Assembly (NCBI RefSeq): GCF_003173715.1
Contig: NZ_CP029550.1
Location: forward strand, 3,696,001 to 3,760,000
Direction: 5' to 3'
Length of the DNA stretch: 64,000 nt
Origin: Methylobacterium durans
Lineage (GTDB): Bacteria > Pseudomonadota > Alphaproteobacteria > Rhizobiales > Beijerinckiaceae
Part shown: piece after piece, positions 34,531 through 42,529 of the stretch
How positions within the stretch are numbered: position 1 is the stretch's first letter
Layout of the letters: every line of letters begins with the position of its first letter
Notes under the pieces: model-generated
What the model was told of the DNA's origin: nothing
Databases searched by the model: none
What the model saw: the letters and a program-made list of their open reading frames with translations, nothing else
Made by a program: the position numbers and the translations under genes

Positions 34531-34558
34531 CCTTGACAGGAGTGGGCGCGCCCAATCA
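34531..34558 (+). promoter_or_regulatory. Promoter candidate ahead of hflK (heat-shock-like)
   Basis: CCTTGACA (34531-34538), 12 bases, then CCCAATCA (34551-34558). The arrangement loosely fits a sigma-32 promoter (CTTGAA / CCCAT-type), and TTGACA alone is also a perfect sigma-70 -35. The match is weak on the -10 side. Confidence 0.25.
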
Positions 34559-34626
34559 GGTGCTGGGCACCCTCACGGCGCCAGCGACGGCGCCCTGGCC
34601 CGGACGAGCTGGAGTAGACCTCAAGG

Positions 34627-35793
34627 ATGCCTTGGAGCAATCAGAGCGGTGGCGGCGGCAGCGGCGGGGGAGGACCCTGGGGCCGCGGCAGCGGCAACGG
34701 CGGCGGCCCCTGGGGCACCGGCAACGGCGGCGGGGGCAAGACGCCGCCGGATCTTGAGGACCTTCTGCGCCGCGGCCAGGACCGTCTGCGCGGCGTCATG
34801 CCCGGCGGCTCCTTCGGCGGCGGGCGCGGCATCGTCGTCATCGGCGTCGCGGCGGTGGCGATCTGGCTCTTCACCGGCTTCTACACGGTGGCGCCGAACC
34901 AGGTCGGCATCGAGACCATCTTCGGCCGCTACGTCGGCTCGAAGGGCGAGGGTCTGCGCTACAACCTGCCGTACCCGATCGGCGGCGTCGTCAAGCCGAA
35001 TGTCGGCCAGGTGAACTCCATCCAGATCGGCTACCGCTCGGGCGTCGGCTCGCAGGCGCGGGCCCGGGACGTGCCCGAGGAGAGCCTGATGCTCACGGGC
35101 GACGAGAACATCGTCGACCTCGACTTCGAGGTGCAGTGGCGCGTCAACCCGCTGAAGGCGTCGGATTACGTCTTCAACCTGCAGAACCCGGAAGGGACCA
35201 TCAAGGCGATCTCCGAGAGCGCCATGCGCGAGGTGATCGGCCGCCGCAACATCCAGGCGATCCTGACGAACGAGCAGTCGAGCATCGCCCAGGAGGTCAA
35301 GGAGATCGTCCAGAGCGCCCTCGACGAGTACGGCGCAGGCGTGCGCATCGAGGTGGTGCAGCTCGTCAGCGTGACGCCGCCGCCCGAGGTCCGGCCCTCC
35401 TTCATCGACGTGAACGCCGCCCAGCAGGACGCCGAGCGCCTGCAGAACGAGGCGAAGACCTACGCGAGCCGTGAGGTTCCGCAGGCCCGCGGCCGCGCTG
35501 CGCAGGTCGTGCAGGCGGCCGAGGCCTATCGGACGCAGGCCACCGCTGACGCGACCGGCCAGGCCGCACGCTTCCAGCAGGTCTACGAATCCTACAAGAA
35601 CGCGCCGGCGGTGAGCCGCGAGCGCATCTACCTGGAGACGATGGAGAAGGTGTTCGGCTCCGTGAACAAGGTGATCATTGACCAGAGCGGCGGCCCCGGT
35701 GGCACCAACGCGGCCGCGGGCGTGCTGCCCGTGCTGCCGCTGACGGAATTCGGCGGCCGCGGCGGCCAGCAGGCGGGTGGAGCGGCACGATGA
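34627..35793 (+). CDS. hflK: FtsH protease modulator HflK
   Basis: 388 residues. A Gly/Ser/Asn-rich N-terminus (residues 1-45) is followed by one membrane helix (GIVVIGVAAVAIWLFTGFYT, about residues 69-88) and the SPFH/band-7 domain (VAPNQVGIETIFGRYVGSKG, EESLMLTGDENIVDLDFEVQ, AMREVIGRRNIQAILTNEQS). HflK forms a cage with HflC around FtsH in the inner membrane and tempers its proteolysis. The ATG at 34627 follows CTCAAGG. Its end overlaps hflC by 4 bases (ATGA). Confidence 0.96.
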   Translation: MPWSNQSGGGGSGGGGPWGRGSGNGGGPWGTGNGGGGKTPPDLEDLLRRGQDRLRGVMPGGSFGGGRGIVVIGVAAVAIWLFTGFYTVAPNQVGIETIFGRYVGSKGEGLRYNLPYPIGGVVKPNVGQVNSIQIGYRSGVGSQARARDVPEESLMLTGDENIVDLDFEVQWRVNPLKASDYVFNLQNPEGTIKAISESAMREVIGRRNIQAILTNEQSSIAQEVKEIVQSALDEYGAGVRIEVVQLVSVTPPPEVRPSFIDVNAAQQDAERLQNEAKTYASREVPQARGRAAQVVQAAEAYRTQATADATGQAARFQQVYESYKNAPAVSRERIYLETMEKVFGSVNKVIIDQSGGPGGTNAAAGVLPVLPLTEFGGRGGQQAGGAAR

Positions 35794-36755
35794 ACGGGAA
35801 CGCTCTCCGAACCGGCCTCGTCGTCCTCGTCGCGGCCATCGCGGTCGGGCTCTACGCCTCCGTCTTCACCGTCGGGCAGATGCAGCAGGCCCTCGTCCTG
35901 CAGCTCGGGCGGGTGCGGGCCGTCCTGAACCAGACCGGCGAGGACCGGCCGGGCCTCTACTTCAAGGTGCCGTTCGTCGAGAACGTCATCATCTTCGACA
36001 AGCGGGTGCTCGATCTCGACCTGCCGGTCCAGGCCCTCCTGACGGCCGACCGGCAGAATCTCGAGGTTGACGCCTTCGCGCGCTACCGGATCGTCGACCC
36101 GCTGCGCTTCTACCAGTCGGTGGGCAATATCGGGCTCGCCAACCAGCGCTTGGCCAGCTTCACCAACTCGGCGCTGCGCAACGTGCTCGCGCGCTCGACC
36201 CGTGACGCGATCGTGAAGACCGACCGCATGCGGCTGATGAACGAGATCCAGGAGGACGTGAACCGTCAGTCCAAGAGCCTCGGCGTCGAGATCGTCGATC
36301 TGCGCATGACCCGCGTCGACCTGCCGGCGCAGAACAGCTCGGCGGTCTACGAGCGCATGAAGACCGAGCGCAAGCGCGAGGCGGCCGACGTCCGAGCCAA
36401 CGGCGAGCAGATCGCCCAGACGATCCGCGCGCGGGCCGACCGCGACGTCACCGTCATCCTGGCGGAGGCCAACCAGAAGTCGGAGCAGCTCCGGGGCCAG
36501 GGCGACGCGGACCGCAACCGCATCCTGGCGGAGGCCTTCTCGAAGGACCCGGACTTCTTCAGCTTCTACCGCTCGATGCAGGCCTACGAGACCGGCCTGA
36601 AGGGCTCGGACACCCGCCTCGTGATCAGCCCGAATTCGGACTTCTTCCGGTATTTCGGCGATCCGCAGGGCCGGGCCGGGCAGGCTGGGACGGCGCCCCG
36701 CGGCACGGGCGAGCCGGGGGCATCGACGGGTTCCACGGCCGGCGCCTCGCGCTGA
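35790..36755 (+). CDS. hflC: FtsH protease modulator HflC
   Basis: 321 residues, the partner of HflK. N-terminal membrane anchor GLVVLVAAIAVGLYASVFTV; SPFH domain with VGQMQQALVLQLGRVRAVLN, RPGLYFKVPFVENVIIFDKR and LDLDLPVQALLTADRQNLEV; long helix KTERKREAADVRANGEQIAQ. The short overlap with hflK implies coupled synthesis in equal amounts. The Gly/Ser/Thr-rich tail after FFRYFGDPQGR is not conserved in the family. A very large hairpin follows the gene. Confidence 0.96.
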   Translation: MNGNALRTGLVVLVAAIAVGLYASVFTVGQMQQALVLQLGRVRAVLNQTGEDRPGLYFKVPFVENVIIFDKRVLDLDLPVQALLTADRQNLEVDAFARYRIVDPLRFYQSVGNIGLANQRLASFTNSALRNVLARSTRDAIVKTDRMRLMNEIQEDVNRQSKSLGVEIVDLRMTRVDLPAQNSSAVYERMKTERKREAADVRANGEQIAQTIRARADRDVTVILAEANQKSEQLRGQGDADRNRILAEAFSKDPDFFSFYRSMQAYETGLKGSDTRLVISPNSDFFRYFGDPQGRAGQAGTAPRGTGEPGASTGSTAGASR

Positions 36756-36770
36756 CGGCGATGCGCAGGC

Positions 36771-36805
36771 GGATCCGCCGCGGCCCGAGCGGCCGCGGCG
36801 GGTCC
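36771..36805. terminator. Large hairpin between hflC and degP
   Basis: GGATCCGCCGCGGCC-CGAGC-GGCCGCGGCGGGTCC: a 15-pair stem with one G:U and a 5-base loop. There is no U-tract, so it may act as an RNA 3' end stabiliser or a Rho-aided terminator. Confidence 0.45.
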
Positions 36806-36929
36806 GCGCGCACTCTTGAACCCGGCAGCGGGCCGCCGATCTAATGCGCGAGCCCGGCGCGGTTGCCGCCAAATCGCCGCGAGCCGCAGGAAGAACAGGT
36901 CGGGAAACGCTCCTTTGAAGAGGTCGATC

Positions 36930-38468
36930 ATGCTACCCGTCGCGAGCGCCACCGGAGCGCGCCGTCCATCCGCGTTGGGCCGCCACGCCCGGTCGGCCCT
37001 CGCCGCCATCCTCATCGGCGCCTCCGTCGCCGGCAGCGCGGTGCCGGTGCCCGCCTTCGCGAAGGGCCCCGAATCCCTGGCGGACCTCGCCGAGCGCATC
37101 ACCGACGCCGTCGTCAACATCTCGGCCTCGACCACGGTGGAATCGCGCTCGACGGGCGGGCGCACCATGCCGCAATTGCCGCCCGGCACGCCCTTCGAGG
37201 ACCTGTTCGAGGAGTTCTTCAACCGGCGCGGCAATCGCGGCGGCGAGCAGCGCGGCGACAACGAGACGCCCCGCCAGCAGCGCAAGTCGAATTCCCTCGG
37301 CTCCGGCTTCATCATCGACAGCGCGGGCATCGTCGTCACGAACAACCACGTCATCGGCGACGCCAACGACATCCAGGTGATCCTGTCCGACGGCACCAAG
37401 CTGAAGGCCGAGATCATCGGCAAGGACTCGAAGATCGACCTCGCGGTGCTGCGCGTGAAGCCGACAGCCGACCGGCCCCTGAAGGCGGTCCCCTTCGGCG
37501 ATTCGGAGAAAATGCGGCCCGGCGACTGGGTCGTTGCCATCGGCAACCCGTTCGGCCTCGGCGGCTCGGTCTCGGCCGGCATCGTCTCGGCCCGGGGCCG
37601 CAACATCGAGTCCGGCCCCTACGACAATTACATCCAGACGGATGCGGCCATCAACAAGGGCAATTCGGGCGGTCCGCTGTTCAACATGGACGGCGAGGTG
37701 ATCGGCATCAACACCGCCATCCTGTCGCCGACCGGCGGCTCGGTCGGCATCGGCTTCGCGGTTCCCTCAGGCACCGCCAAGCCCGTGATCGACCAGCTGC
37801 GCGAGTTCGGCGAGGTCCGCCGCGGCTGGCTCGGCGTGCGCATCCAGAACGTCGACGAATCGACCGCCGAGGCGCTCGGCCTCAAGGGCGGCGCCAAGGG
37901 CGCGCTGATTGCGGGCGTCGACGACAAGGGCCCGGCGCGAACCGCGGGCCTCGAGGTCGGCGACGTCATCACCAAGTTCAACGGCAGCGCCGTCAAGGCG
38001 TCGAGCGACCTCCCGCGCATCGTCGCCGCGACGCCGGTCGGCAAGACGGTCGACGTGGTGGTGGTCCGCAAGGGCGAGGAGGTGACGAAGCCCGTCACGC
38101 TCGGCCGCCTGGAGGACGGCGAGAAGCCGCAACTCGCCAACGTGAAGCAGCCGGAGCCCGAGAGCGCCGTGCGCCAGGCCCTCGGCCTCAACCTGTCGGG
38201 CATGACCGACGAGCTGCGCAAGCGCTATAGCATCAAGGATACGGTCAAGGGTGTGGTCGTCACCCGGGTCGATCCCTCCTCCACGGCCGCCGACAAGCGG
38301 ATCCAGGCGGGCGAGGTGATCGTCGAGGTGGGCCAGGAAGCGGTGAGCGCCCCGGCCGACGTGACGAAGCGGGTCGACGCGCTGAAGAAGGAGGGCCGCA
38401 AGTCCGTCCTGCTGCTCGTCGCGAGCGCGGGCGGGGACGTGCGCTTCGTGGCGCTCGGACTCGAGTAA
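36930..38468 (+). CDS. Do family periplasmic serine endoprotease (DegP/HtrA-type)
   Basis: 512 residues from ATG 36930, which has GAAGAGG upstream. A signal/anchor region (HARSALAAILIGASVAGSAV) precedes a mature start KGPESLADLAERITDAVVNI. The trypsin-like domain has the triad His (VVTNNHVIGDANDIQ, about residue 140), Asp (DSKIDLAVLRVKP) and Ser (INKGNSGGPLFNMDG, about residue 246). Two PDZ domains follow (RRGWLGVRIQNVDESTAEAL and KDTVKGVVVTRVDPSSTAAD). It degrades or refolds damaged envelope proteins. It lies 174 bases after hflC, so the block handles membrane and envelope protein quality. Confidence 0.95.
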   Translation: MLPVASATGARRPSALGRHARSALAAILIGASVAGSAVPVPAFAKGPESLADLAERITDAVVNISASTTVESRSTGGRTMPQLPPGTPFEDLFEEFFNRRGNRGGEQRGDNETPRQQRKSNSLGSGFIIDSAGIVVTNNHVIGDANDIQVILSDGTKLKAEIIGKDSKIDLAVLRVKPTADRPLKAVPFGDSEKMRPGDWVVAIGNPFGLGGSVSAGIVSARGRNIESGPYDNYIQTDAAINKGNSGGPLFNMDGEVIGINTAILSPTGGSVGIGFAVPSGTAKPVIDQLREFGEVRRGWLGVRIQNVDESTAEALGLKGGAKGALIAGVDDKGPARTAGLEVGDVITKFNGSAVKASSDLPRIVAATPVGKTVDVVVVRKGEEVTKPVTLGRLEDGEKPQLANVKQPEPESAVRQALGLNLSGMTDELRKRYSIKDTVKGVVVTRVDPSSTAADKRIQAGEVIVEVGQEAVSAPADVTKRVDALKKEGRKSVLLLVASAGGDVRFVALGLE

Positions 38469-38491
38469 GGCTTCTTCCGCAGGATGCCGGA

Positions 38492-38531
38492 GAAAGGCCG
38501 CCCCGAGGCAAGGGGCGGCCTTTCTCGTTTT
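38492..38531 (+). terminator. Intrinsic terminator after the DegP-type gene
   Basis: GAAAGGCCGCCCC-GAGGCAA-GGGGCGGCCTTTC followed by TCGTTTT: a 13-pair perfect stem with a U-rich tail. It is the clearest intrinsic terminator in the window. Confidence 0.85.
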
Positions 38532-38584
38532 CGCGGCGGTCGAACGGTGTGTCCCCACGCAGCCATCCGGCACGCATCCTCGGG

Positions 38585-38719
38585 ATGTATAAGGTGGCGG
38601 ACATCAAATCTCAGATTGATGCGCCGGTTGATCCGTCCCTTGCCCTGTTCAAAAACTCGCGGGCCTGTAAATCTGAGGTTGCCAAAACGCCCGAGCCTGC
38701 CGACCTTGTCGAGGTCTGA
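38585..38719 (+). CDS. Possible 44-codon ORF upstream of the Cys/His-rich gene
   Basis: ATG 38585 to TGA 38717-38719 encodes a 44-residue peptide beginning MYKVADIKSQIDAPVDP, with one cysteine, and ending PADLVEV. It is in the same frame as the next gene, but two in-frame TGA codons separate them. No strong ribosome binding site is visible. The base composition is less GC-rich than the flanks, and it includes two related 11-mers (AAATCTCAGAT and AAATCTGAGGT). It could be a short gene, a leader peptide, or the remnant of a longer N-terminus. Confidence 0.35.
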   Translation: MYKVADIKSQIDAPVDPSLALFKNSRACKSEVAKTPEPADLVEV

Positions 38720-38746
38720 GCCACGTCTTGATCGAGTCGTCCCAGC

Positions 38747-39598
38747 ATGCCGGGATCTCCGAGCACCGCCCTCAAAGGGTGGGCGATATCCACGCAGCGC
38801 GTCGGAACGGGGCGACCCGGACGAGTCGACCACACCTACGTCACCAGTGATTGCGGCTATGTCTGGCGGTGCTTCGGGCGCAACCGCGGCGGCGCGCAGG
38901 TCTGCGCCGATATCGGCGATTCACACATCGCGAATTGTCTGGCAACGCCCAGCGAGACGGCCGGCATCATCTACGGCGTGACCGGCGTCTGTCATCAGGC
39001 CGCCAACCGGATCCTCTTCCCGGCCAATTGCGCCAAGATCTCGGGTGCCAGAGGCTACAATGTGTCGCTCGTCGTTTACGGCCCTTATGGAAATCTCCCC
39101 TGGGCTGAATTAACTCTCTGCTATCCGCGCACCTCTACGATACATGGTGCAGGTCCGACGCCTTCTGGCATGAGTTTGGCACGTGCGGACGGCGTCCCCG
39201 CACGAGGAAGCCCGTCTCCACGCTCACCGATGGAGTCCGACGTGTTCGAAACCGAGATGTCTCGGAGAATCCAGGATCTGCGCGATCTGGTTCACGCGCA
39301 TCCCGCTGCCGGCATCGATGGCGACCGCTTCGAGCGCTTGGTGCAGGTGCAGACGTTGTTCTGGTCGAGAAAGGACGCGTTGGCCGTCGAGATGGCGCAG
39401 GGGACGATCGATCCCGACGATTATCTCGAACGCTTCAACGCGGCACTCGCGGAATCGATGGATCGCAGCAGAGCCGCGATCGGCTCCCGAGCCTTCGCGG
39501 AACTGTTCGGGGAGGCGGGCGAGCATCCCGAGGACCTCGTCGACCCCGACATCTTCGAGGAAGTCCACGGGCCACAACACGCCGCGCGGCTGTTCTGA
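38747..39598 (+). CDS. Uncharacterised two-domain protein; N-terminal Cys/His-rich, possibly a permuted papain-like hydrolase
   Basis: 283 residues. The start ATG 38747 is the first after an in-frame TGA. Domain 1 (about residues 25-130) contains DHTYVTSDCGYVWRCFGRNR, GGAQVCADIG, NCLATPSETAG, IIYGVTGVCHQAANRILFPA and VSLVVYGPYG, with eight cysteines. A histidine on an early strand followed by a cysteine at the start of a helix (VCHQAANRIL) is the order seen in circularly permuted NlpC/P60-type hydrolases; this is inference. Domain 2 (about residues 165-283) is acidic and helical (RRIQDLRDLVHAHPAAGIDG, RFNAALAESMDRSRAAIGSR). No signal peptide is seen. serB converges just downstream. I do not know a characterised relative. 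Confidence 0.65.
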   Translation: MPGSPSTALKGWAISTQRVGTGRPGRVDHTYVTSDCGYVWRCFGRNRGGAQVCADIGDSHIANCLATPSETAGIIYGVTGVCHQAANRILFPANCAKISGARGYNVSLVVYGPYGNLPWAELTLCYPRTSTIHGAGPTPSGMSLARADGVPARGSPSPRSPMESDVFETEMSRRIQDLRDLVHAHPAAGIDGDRFERLVQVQTLFWSRKDALAVEMAQGTIDPDDYLERFNAALAESMDRSRAAIGSRAFAELFGEAGEHPEDLVDPDIFEEVHGPQHAARLF

Positions 39599-39602
39599 CG
39601 CC

Positions 39603-40499
39603 TCAACCGACGAACTCGCTCGCCGCGTAGCCCTGCAGGTAGAGCAGTGCGGTCAGATCCCCGTGGTCGATGCGCACCTGCGCGGCCGAGGCGACGGCCG
39701 CCTTCGCCCGGAAGGCGACACCGAGCCCGGCCTCCCCCAGCATGTCGAGATCGTTCGCGCCGTCGCCGACCGCCAGAGTCTCCGCGGCGTCGAGGCCGAG
39801 GCGCTCGCGCAGGCCCACGAGGGTCTCGCGCTTCGCCGCCTTGCCGACGATCGGCTCCTCGACGAGCCCGGTCAGGTGGCCCTCTGCCACGCAGAGACGG
39901 TTCGAATGGTGCTCGTCGAAGCCGATCCTCTCCGCGATCGGCCCGGTGAAGAGCGTGAAGCCGCCGGACACGAGGCAGGTCCGCGCGCCGTGCGCCCGCA
40001 TGGTGCGCACCAGCGTTGTGCCGCCCGGCGTGAGGGAGAGCCGGTCCCGGATCAGCGCGTCGATCACCGAGACGGACAGGCCCTTCAGCAGGGCCACCCG
40101 CTCGCGGAGCGCCGGCTCGAAAGCGATCTCGCCCCGCATGGCCCGTTCGGTAATCGCGGAGACGTACGCCTTCAGCCCGACGATGTCGGCGAGCTCGTCG
40201 ATGCATTCCTGCTCGATCATGGTCGAATCCATGTCGGCCAGGAACAGGCGCTTGCGCCTGTGCGGGCCCGCCGGCAGCACGGCGACGTCGATGGGCTCGC
40301 CCCGCAGCGCGCGCCGCAGGCGCCCGGTCAGCACCTCGGCGTCGGCGCCGCCGCCCGGGACTAGGATCTCGGCCGCGACCTCGCCGTGGAGGACGCGCGG
40401 CTGATGGTCCGTGCCGAGGACGGCGCGGGCCTCGGCCAGAACCGCATCCGTGATGGCGGGCCGCGATGCGTTTGCTATCAGGCTGGCGACCAGGGTCAT
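39603..40499 (-). CDS. serB: Phosphoserine phosphatase SerB
   Basis: 298 residues, start ATG 40499 ([20 protein letters not shown]). Last step of serine biosynthesis, important in serine-cycle methylotrophs. HAD motifs: [68 protein letters not shown] with [21 protein letters not shown] ~75-residue N-terminal domain precedes the HAD core, as in E. coli SerB. The gene is head-to-head with miaA with almost no gap. Confidence 0.95.
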   Translation of the reverse strand: MTLVASLIANASRPAITDAVLAEARAVLGTDHQPRVLHGEVAAEILVPGGGADAEVLTGRLRRALRGEPIDVAVLPAGPHRRKRLFLADMDSTMIEQECIDELADIVGLKAYVSAITERAMRGEIAFEPALRERVALLKGLSVSVIDALIRDRLSLTPGGTTLVRTMRAHGARTCLVSGGFTLFTGPIAERIGFDEHHSNRLCVAEGHLTGLVEEPIVGKAAKRETLVGLRERLGLDAAETLAVGDGANDLDMLGEAGLGVAFRAKAAVASAAQVRIDHGDLTALLYLQGYAASEFVG

Positions 40500-40528
40500 C
40501 CGGGAGCGTTCCGCTGTTGCCGTCGCCA

Positions 40529-41443
40529 GTGCCGACATCCGCCGATCAGCCGGCGGCCATCCTCATCGCAGGGCCGACCGCCTCGGGCAAGTCGGCGCTC
40601 GCGACGGCCCTGGCGCTTCGTCACGGCGGCGTGGTGGTCAACACGGATTCGATGCAGGTCTACGGCGATCTGCGCATCCTGACCGCGCGGCCGAGCCCCG
40701 AGGAGGAGGAGGCCGCGCCGCACCGGCTCTACGGACATGTCGACGGCGCCGTGAACTACTCGGCCGGGCATTTCGCGCGCGATGCCGCCGCACTCGTCGC
40801 CGCGCTCGGGGGGCGCCTGCCCGTTTTCGTCGGGGGGACGGGCCTGTATTTCCGCGCTCTGGAGGAGGGGCTTTCCGACCTGCCGGACGTGCCCGACGCC
40901 GTGCGCGCAGCGATCCGCGCGCGGGCCGAGGGCCGCCCCAGCGAGGCGCTCCACGCGGACCTCGCTGCGCTCGACCCGGACGGTGCCGCGAGCCTGCGGC
41001 CGAGCGATCGTGCCCGCGTGATGCGCGCCCTGGAGATCCACGCCGCCACCGGGCGGCCCATCGCGGCGTTCCACGGCAGCCGCGTGCCGGGCCCGCTCGC
41101 GGGCCTCCACTTGCGGAAGATCTTCCTCGCCCCTGACCGGGACGCACTTCGCGCGCGCATCGACGCGCGCTTCCGGGCGATGATCGCTTCGGGCGCCCTC
41201 GACGAGGTGGCCCGCCTGCGCGAGCGCGGCCTCGACCCGCTCCTGCCGATCATGCGCGCCCACGGCGTGCCCGGCCTCATCGCCCATCTCGACGGGGCAC
41301 TCGGCCTGGAGGCGGCGATCCTGCGCGGGCAGAACGACACGCGGCGCTACGCCAAGCGGCAATTCACGTGGTTCCGCCACCAGATGGGGGACGGGTGGGC
41401 CTGGACCGACCCGGAGGCGGCCCTCGCCGAGGCGCGGGCGTGA
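40529..41443 (+). CDS. miaA: tRNA dimethylallyltransferase MiaA
   Basis: About 304 residues; adds the isopentenyl group to A37 of tRNAs that read UNN codons. Motifs: [20 protein letters not shown] (P-loop), [20 protein letters not shown] (the D-S-M/Q motif), [40 protein letters not shown] and [15 protein letters not shown] near the C-terminus. The start is uncertain: GTG 40529 fits the family length; TTG 40517 has a better placed GGGAG; the frame is open to 40466, overlapping serB. Confidence 0.94.
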   Translation: MPTSADQPAAILIAGPTASGKSALATALALRHGGVVVNTDSMQVYGDLRILTARPSPEEEEAAPHRLYGHVDGAVNYSAGHFARDAAALVAALGGRLPVFVGGTGLYFRALEEGLSDLPDVPDAVRAAIRARAEGRPSEALHADLAALDPDGAASLRPSDRARVMRALEIHAATGRPIAAFHGSRVPGPLAGLHLRKIFLAPDRDALRARIDARFRAMIASGALDEVARLRERGLDPLLPIMRAHGVPGLIAHLDGALGLEAAILRGQNDTRRYAKRQFTWFRHQMGDGWAWTDPEAALAEARA

Positions 41444-41447
41444 GCCC

Positions 41448-42314
41448 TCAGCGCTCCAGCCGCGCGATCAGGCTCGACGTGTCCCAGCGGTTGCCGCCCA
41501 TCCGCTGAACCTCCGCGTAGAACTGGTCGACGAGGGCGGAGACCGGCAGCGAGGCGCCGTTGCGGCGGGCCTCGTCGAGGAGGATGCCGAGATCCTTGCG
41601 CATCCAGTCGACCGCGAAGCCGAAATCGAAGCGGCCCTCGTTCATGGTGCGGCCGCGATTTTCCATCTGCCAGGAGCCGGCTGCGCCTTTCGAGATCACG
41701 TCGAGCACCGCCTCGACGTCGAGGCCGGCGCGCTTGGCGAAGTGCACGCCCTCCGACAAGCCCTGCACGAGACCGGCGATGCAGATCTGGTTGACCATCT
41801 TGGTGAGCTGGCCGGAGCCGGCCGGGCCCATCAGGCGGCAGGCGCGGGCATAGGCTCCGATCGCGTCCTCGACCTTGGCGTAGGCGGCGGCGTCGCCCCC
41901 GCACATCACGGTGAGCACGCCGTTCTCGGCGCCGGCCTGCCCGCCCGAGACCGGCGCGTCGACGAAGCCGATGCCGCGCTCGGCCGCTTCCGCCGCGAGC
42001 TCCCGTGCCACCTCCGCGGAGGCGGTGGTGTGGTCAACGAAGATCGCCCCCCGCTTCATCCCGGCGAAGGCGCCGTCCTCGCCGAGTGTAATGCCCCGCA
42101 GATCCTCGTCGTTGCCGACGCAGGCGAAGACGATCTCGGCGTCGCGCGCCGCCTCGCGGGGCGTGTCCGCCCGGGCGCCCCCGTTCGCCTGCACCCACGC
42201 CTCGGCCTTGGCGGCGGTCCGGTTGTAGACGGTGACCTCGTGGCCCTTCTTCGCGAGGTGGCCGGCCATCGGGCCGCCCATCACGCCGAGACCCAGGAAC
42301 GCCACCTTCGCCAT
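41448..42314 (-). CDS. NAD(P)-dependent 3-hydroxyisobutyrate dehydrogenase-family oxidoreductase
   Basis: 288 residues. Rossmann start VAFLGLGVMGGPMAGHLAKK, then VYNRTAAKAEAWV; substrate motif FVDAPVSGGQAGAENGVLTV; catalytic lysine in GPAGSGQLTKMVNQICIAGL (about residue 171); cofactor/substrate C-terminal KDLGILLDEARRNGASLPVS. The family includes 3-hydroxyisobutyrate dehydrogenase, tartronate semialdehyde reductase (GarR/GlxR) and related beta-hydroxyacid enzymes. A tartronate semialdehyde reductase role would link with glycolate metabolism (glcEF, gph) in this window, but that is inference. It converges on miaA. Confidence 0.9.
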   Translation of the reverse strand: MAKVAFLGLGVMGGPMAGHLAKKGHEVTVYNRTAAKAEAWVQANGGARADTPREAARDAEIVFACVGNDEDLRGITLGEDGAFAGMKRGAIFVDHTTASAEVARELAAEAAERGIGFVDAPVSGGQAGAENGVLTVMCGGDAAAYAKVEDAIGAYARACRLMGPAGSGQLTKMVNQICIAGLVQGLSEGVHFAKRAGLDVEAVLDVISKGAAGSWQMENRGRTMNEGRFDFGFAVDWMRKDLGILLDEARRNGASLPVSALVDQFYAEVQRMGGNRWDTSSLIARLER

Positions 42315-42529
42315 CGCTCGTCTCCAACCCTCGCGGCCCGGTGGCCCGGGGCCTGATTAGGTTCGCAGGGCGGCAGCGTCAAACCGGGGCCGGAACATCC
42401 GTTGGCCGGGCAACAGAATCGCGCCCAATGTAGGCAACGCGCTGACCGGACGTATTTTCCTCGGCGGAAATCTGCGCCACAAGGACAGCGGATGGCCGGC
42501 CAGAAGAACCGGCTCTGGAGTGAACGTCC

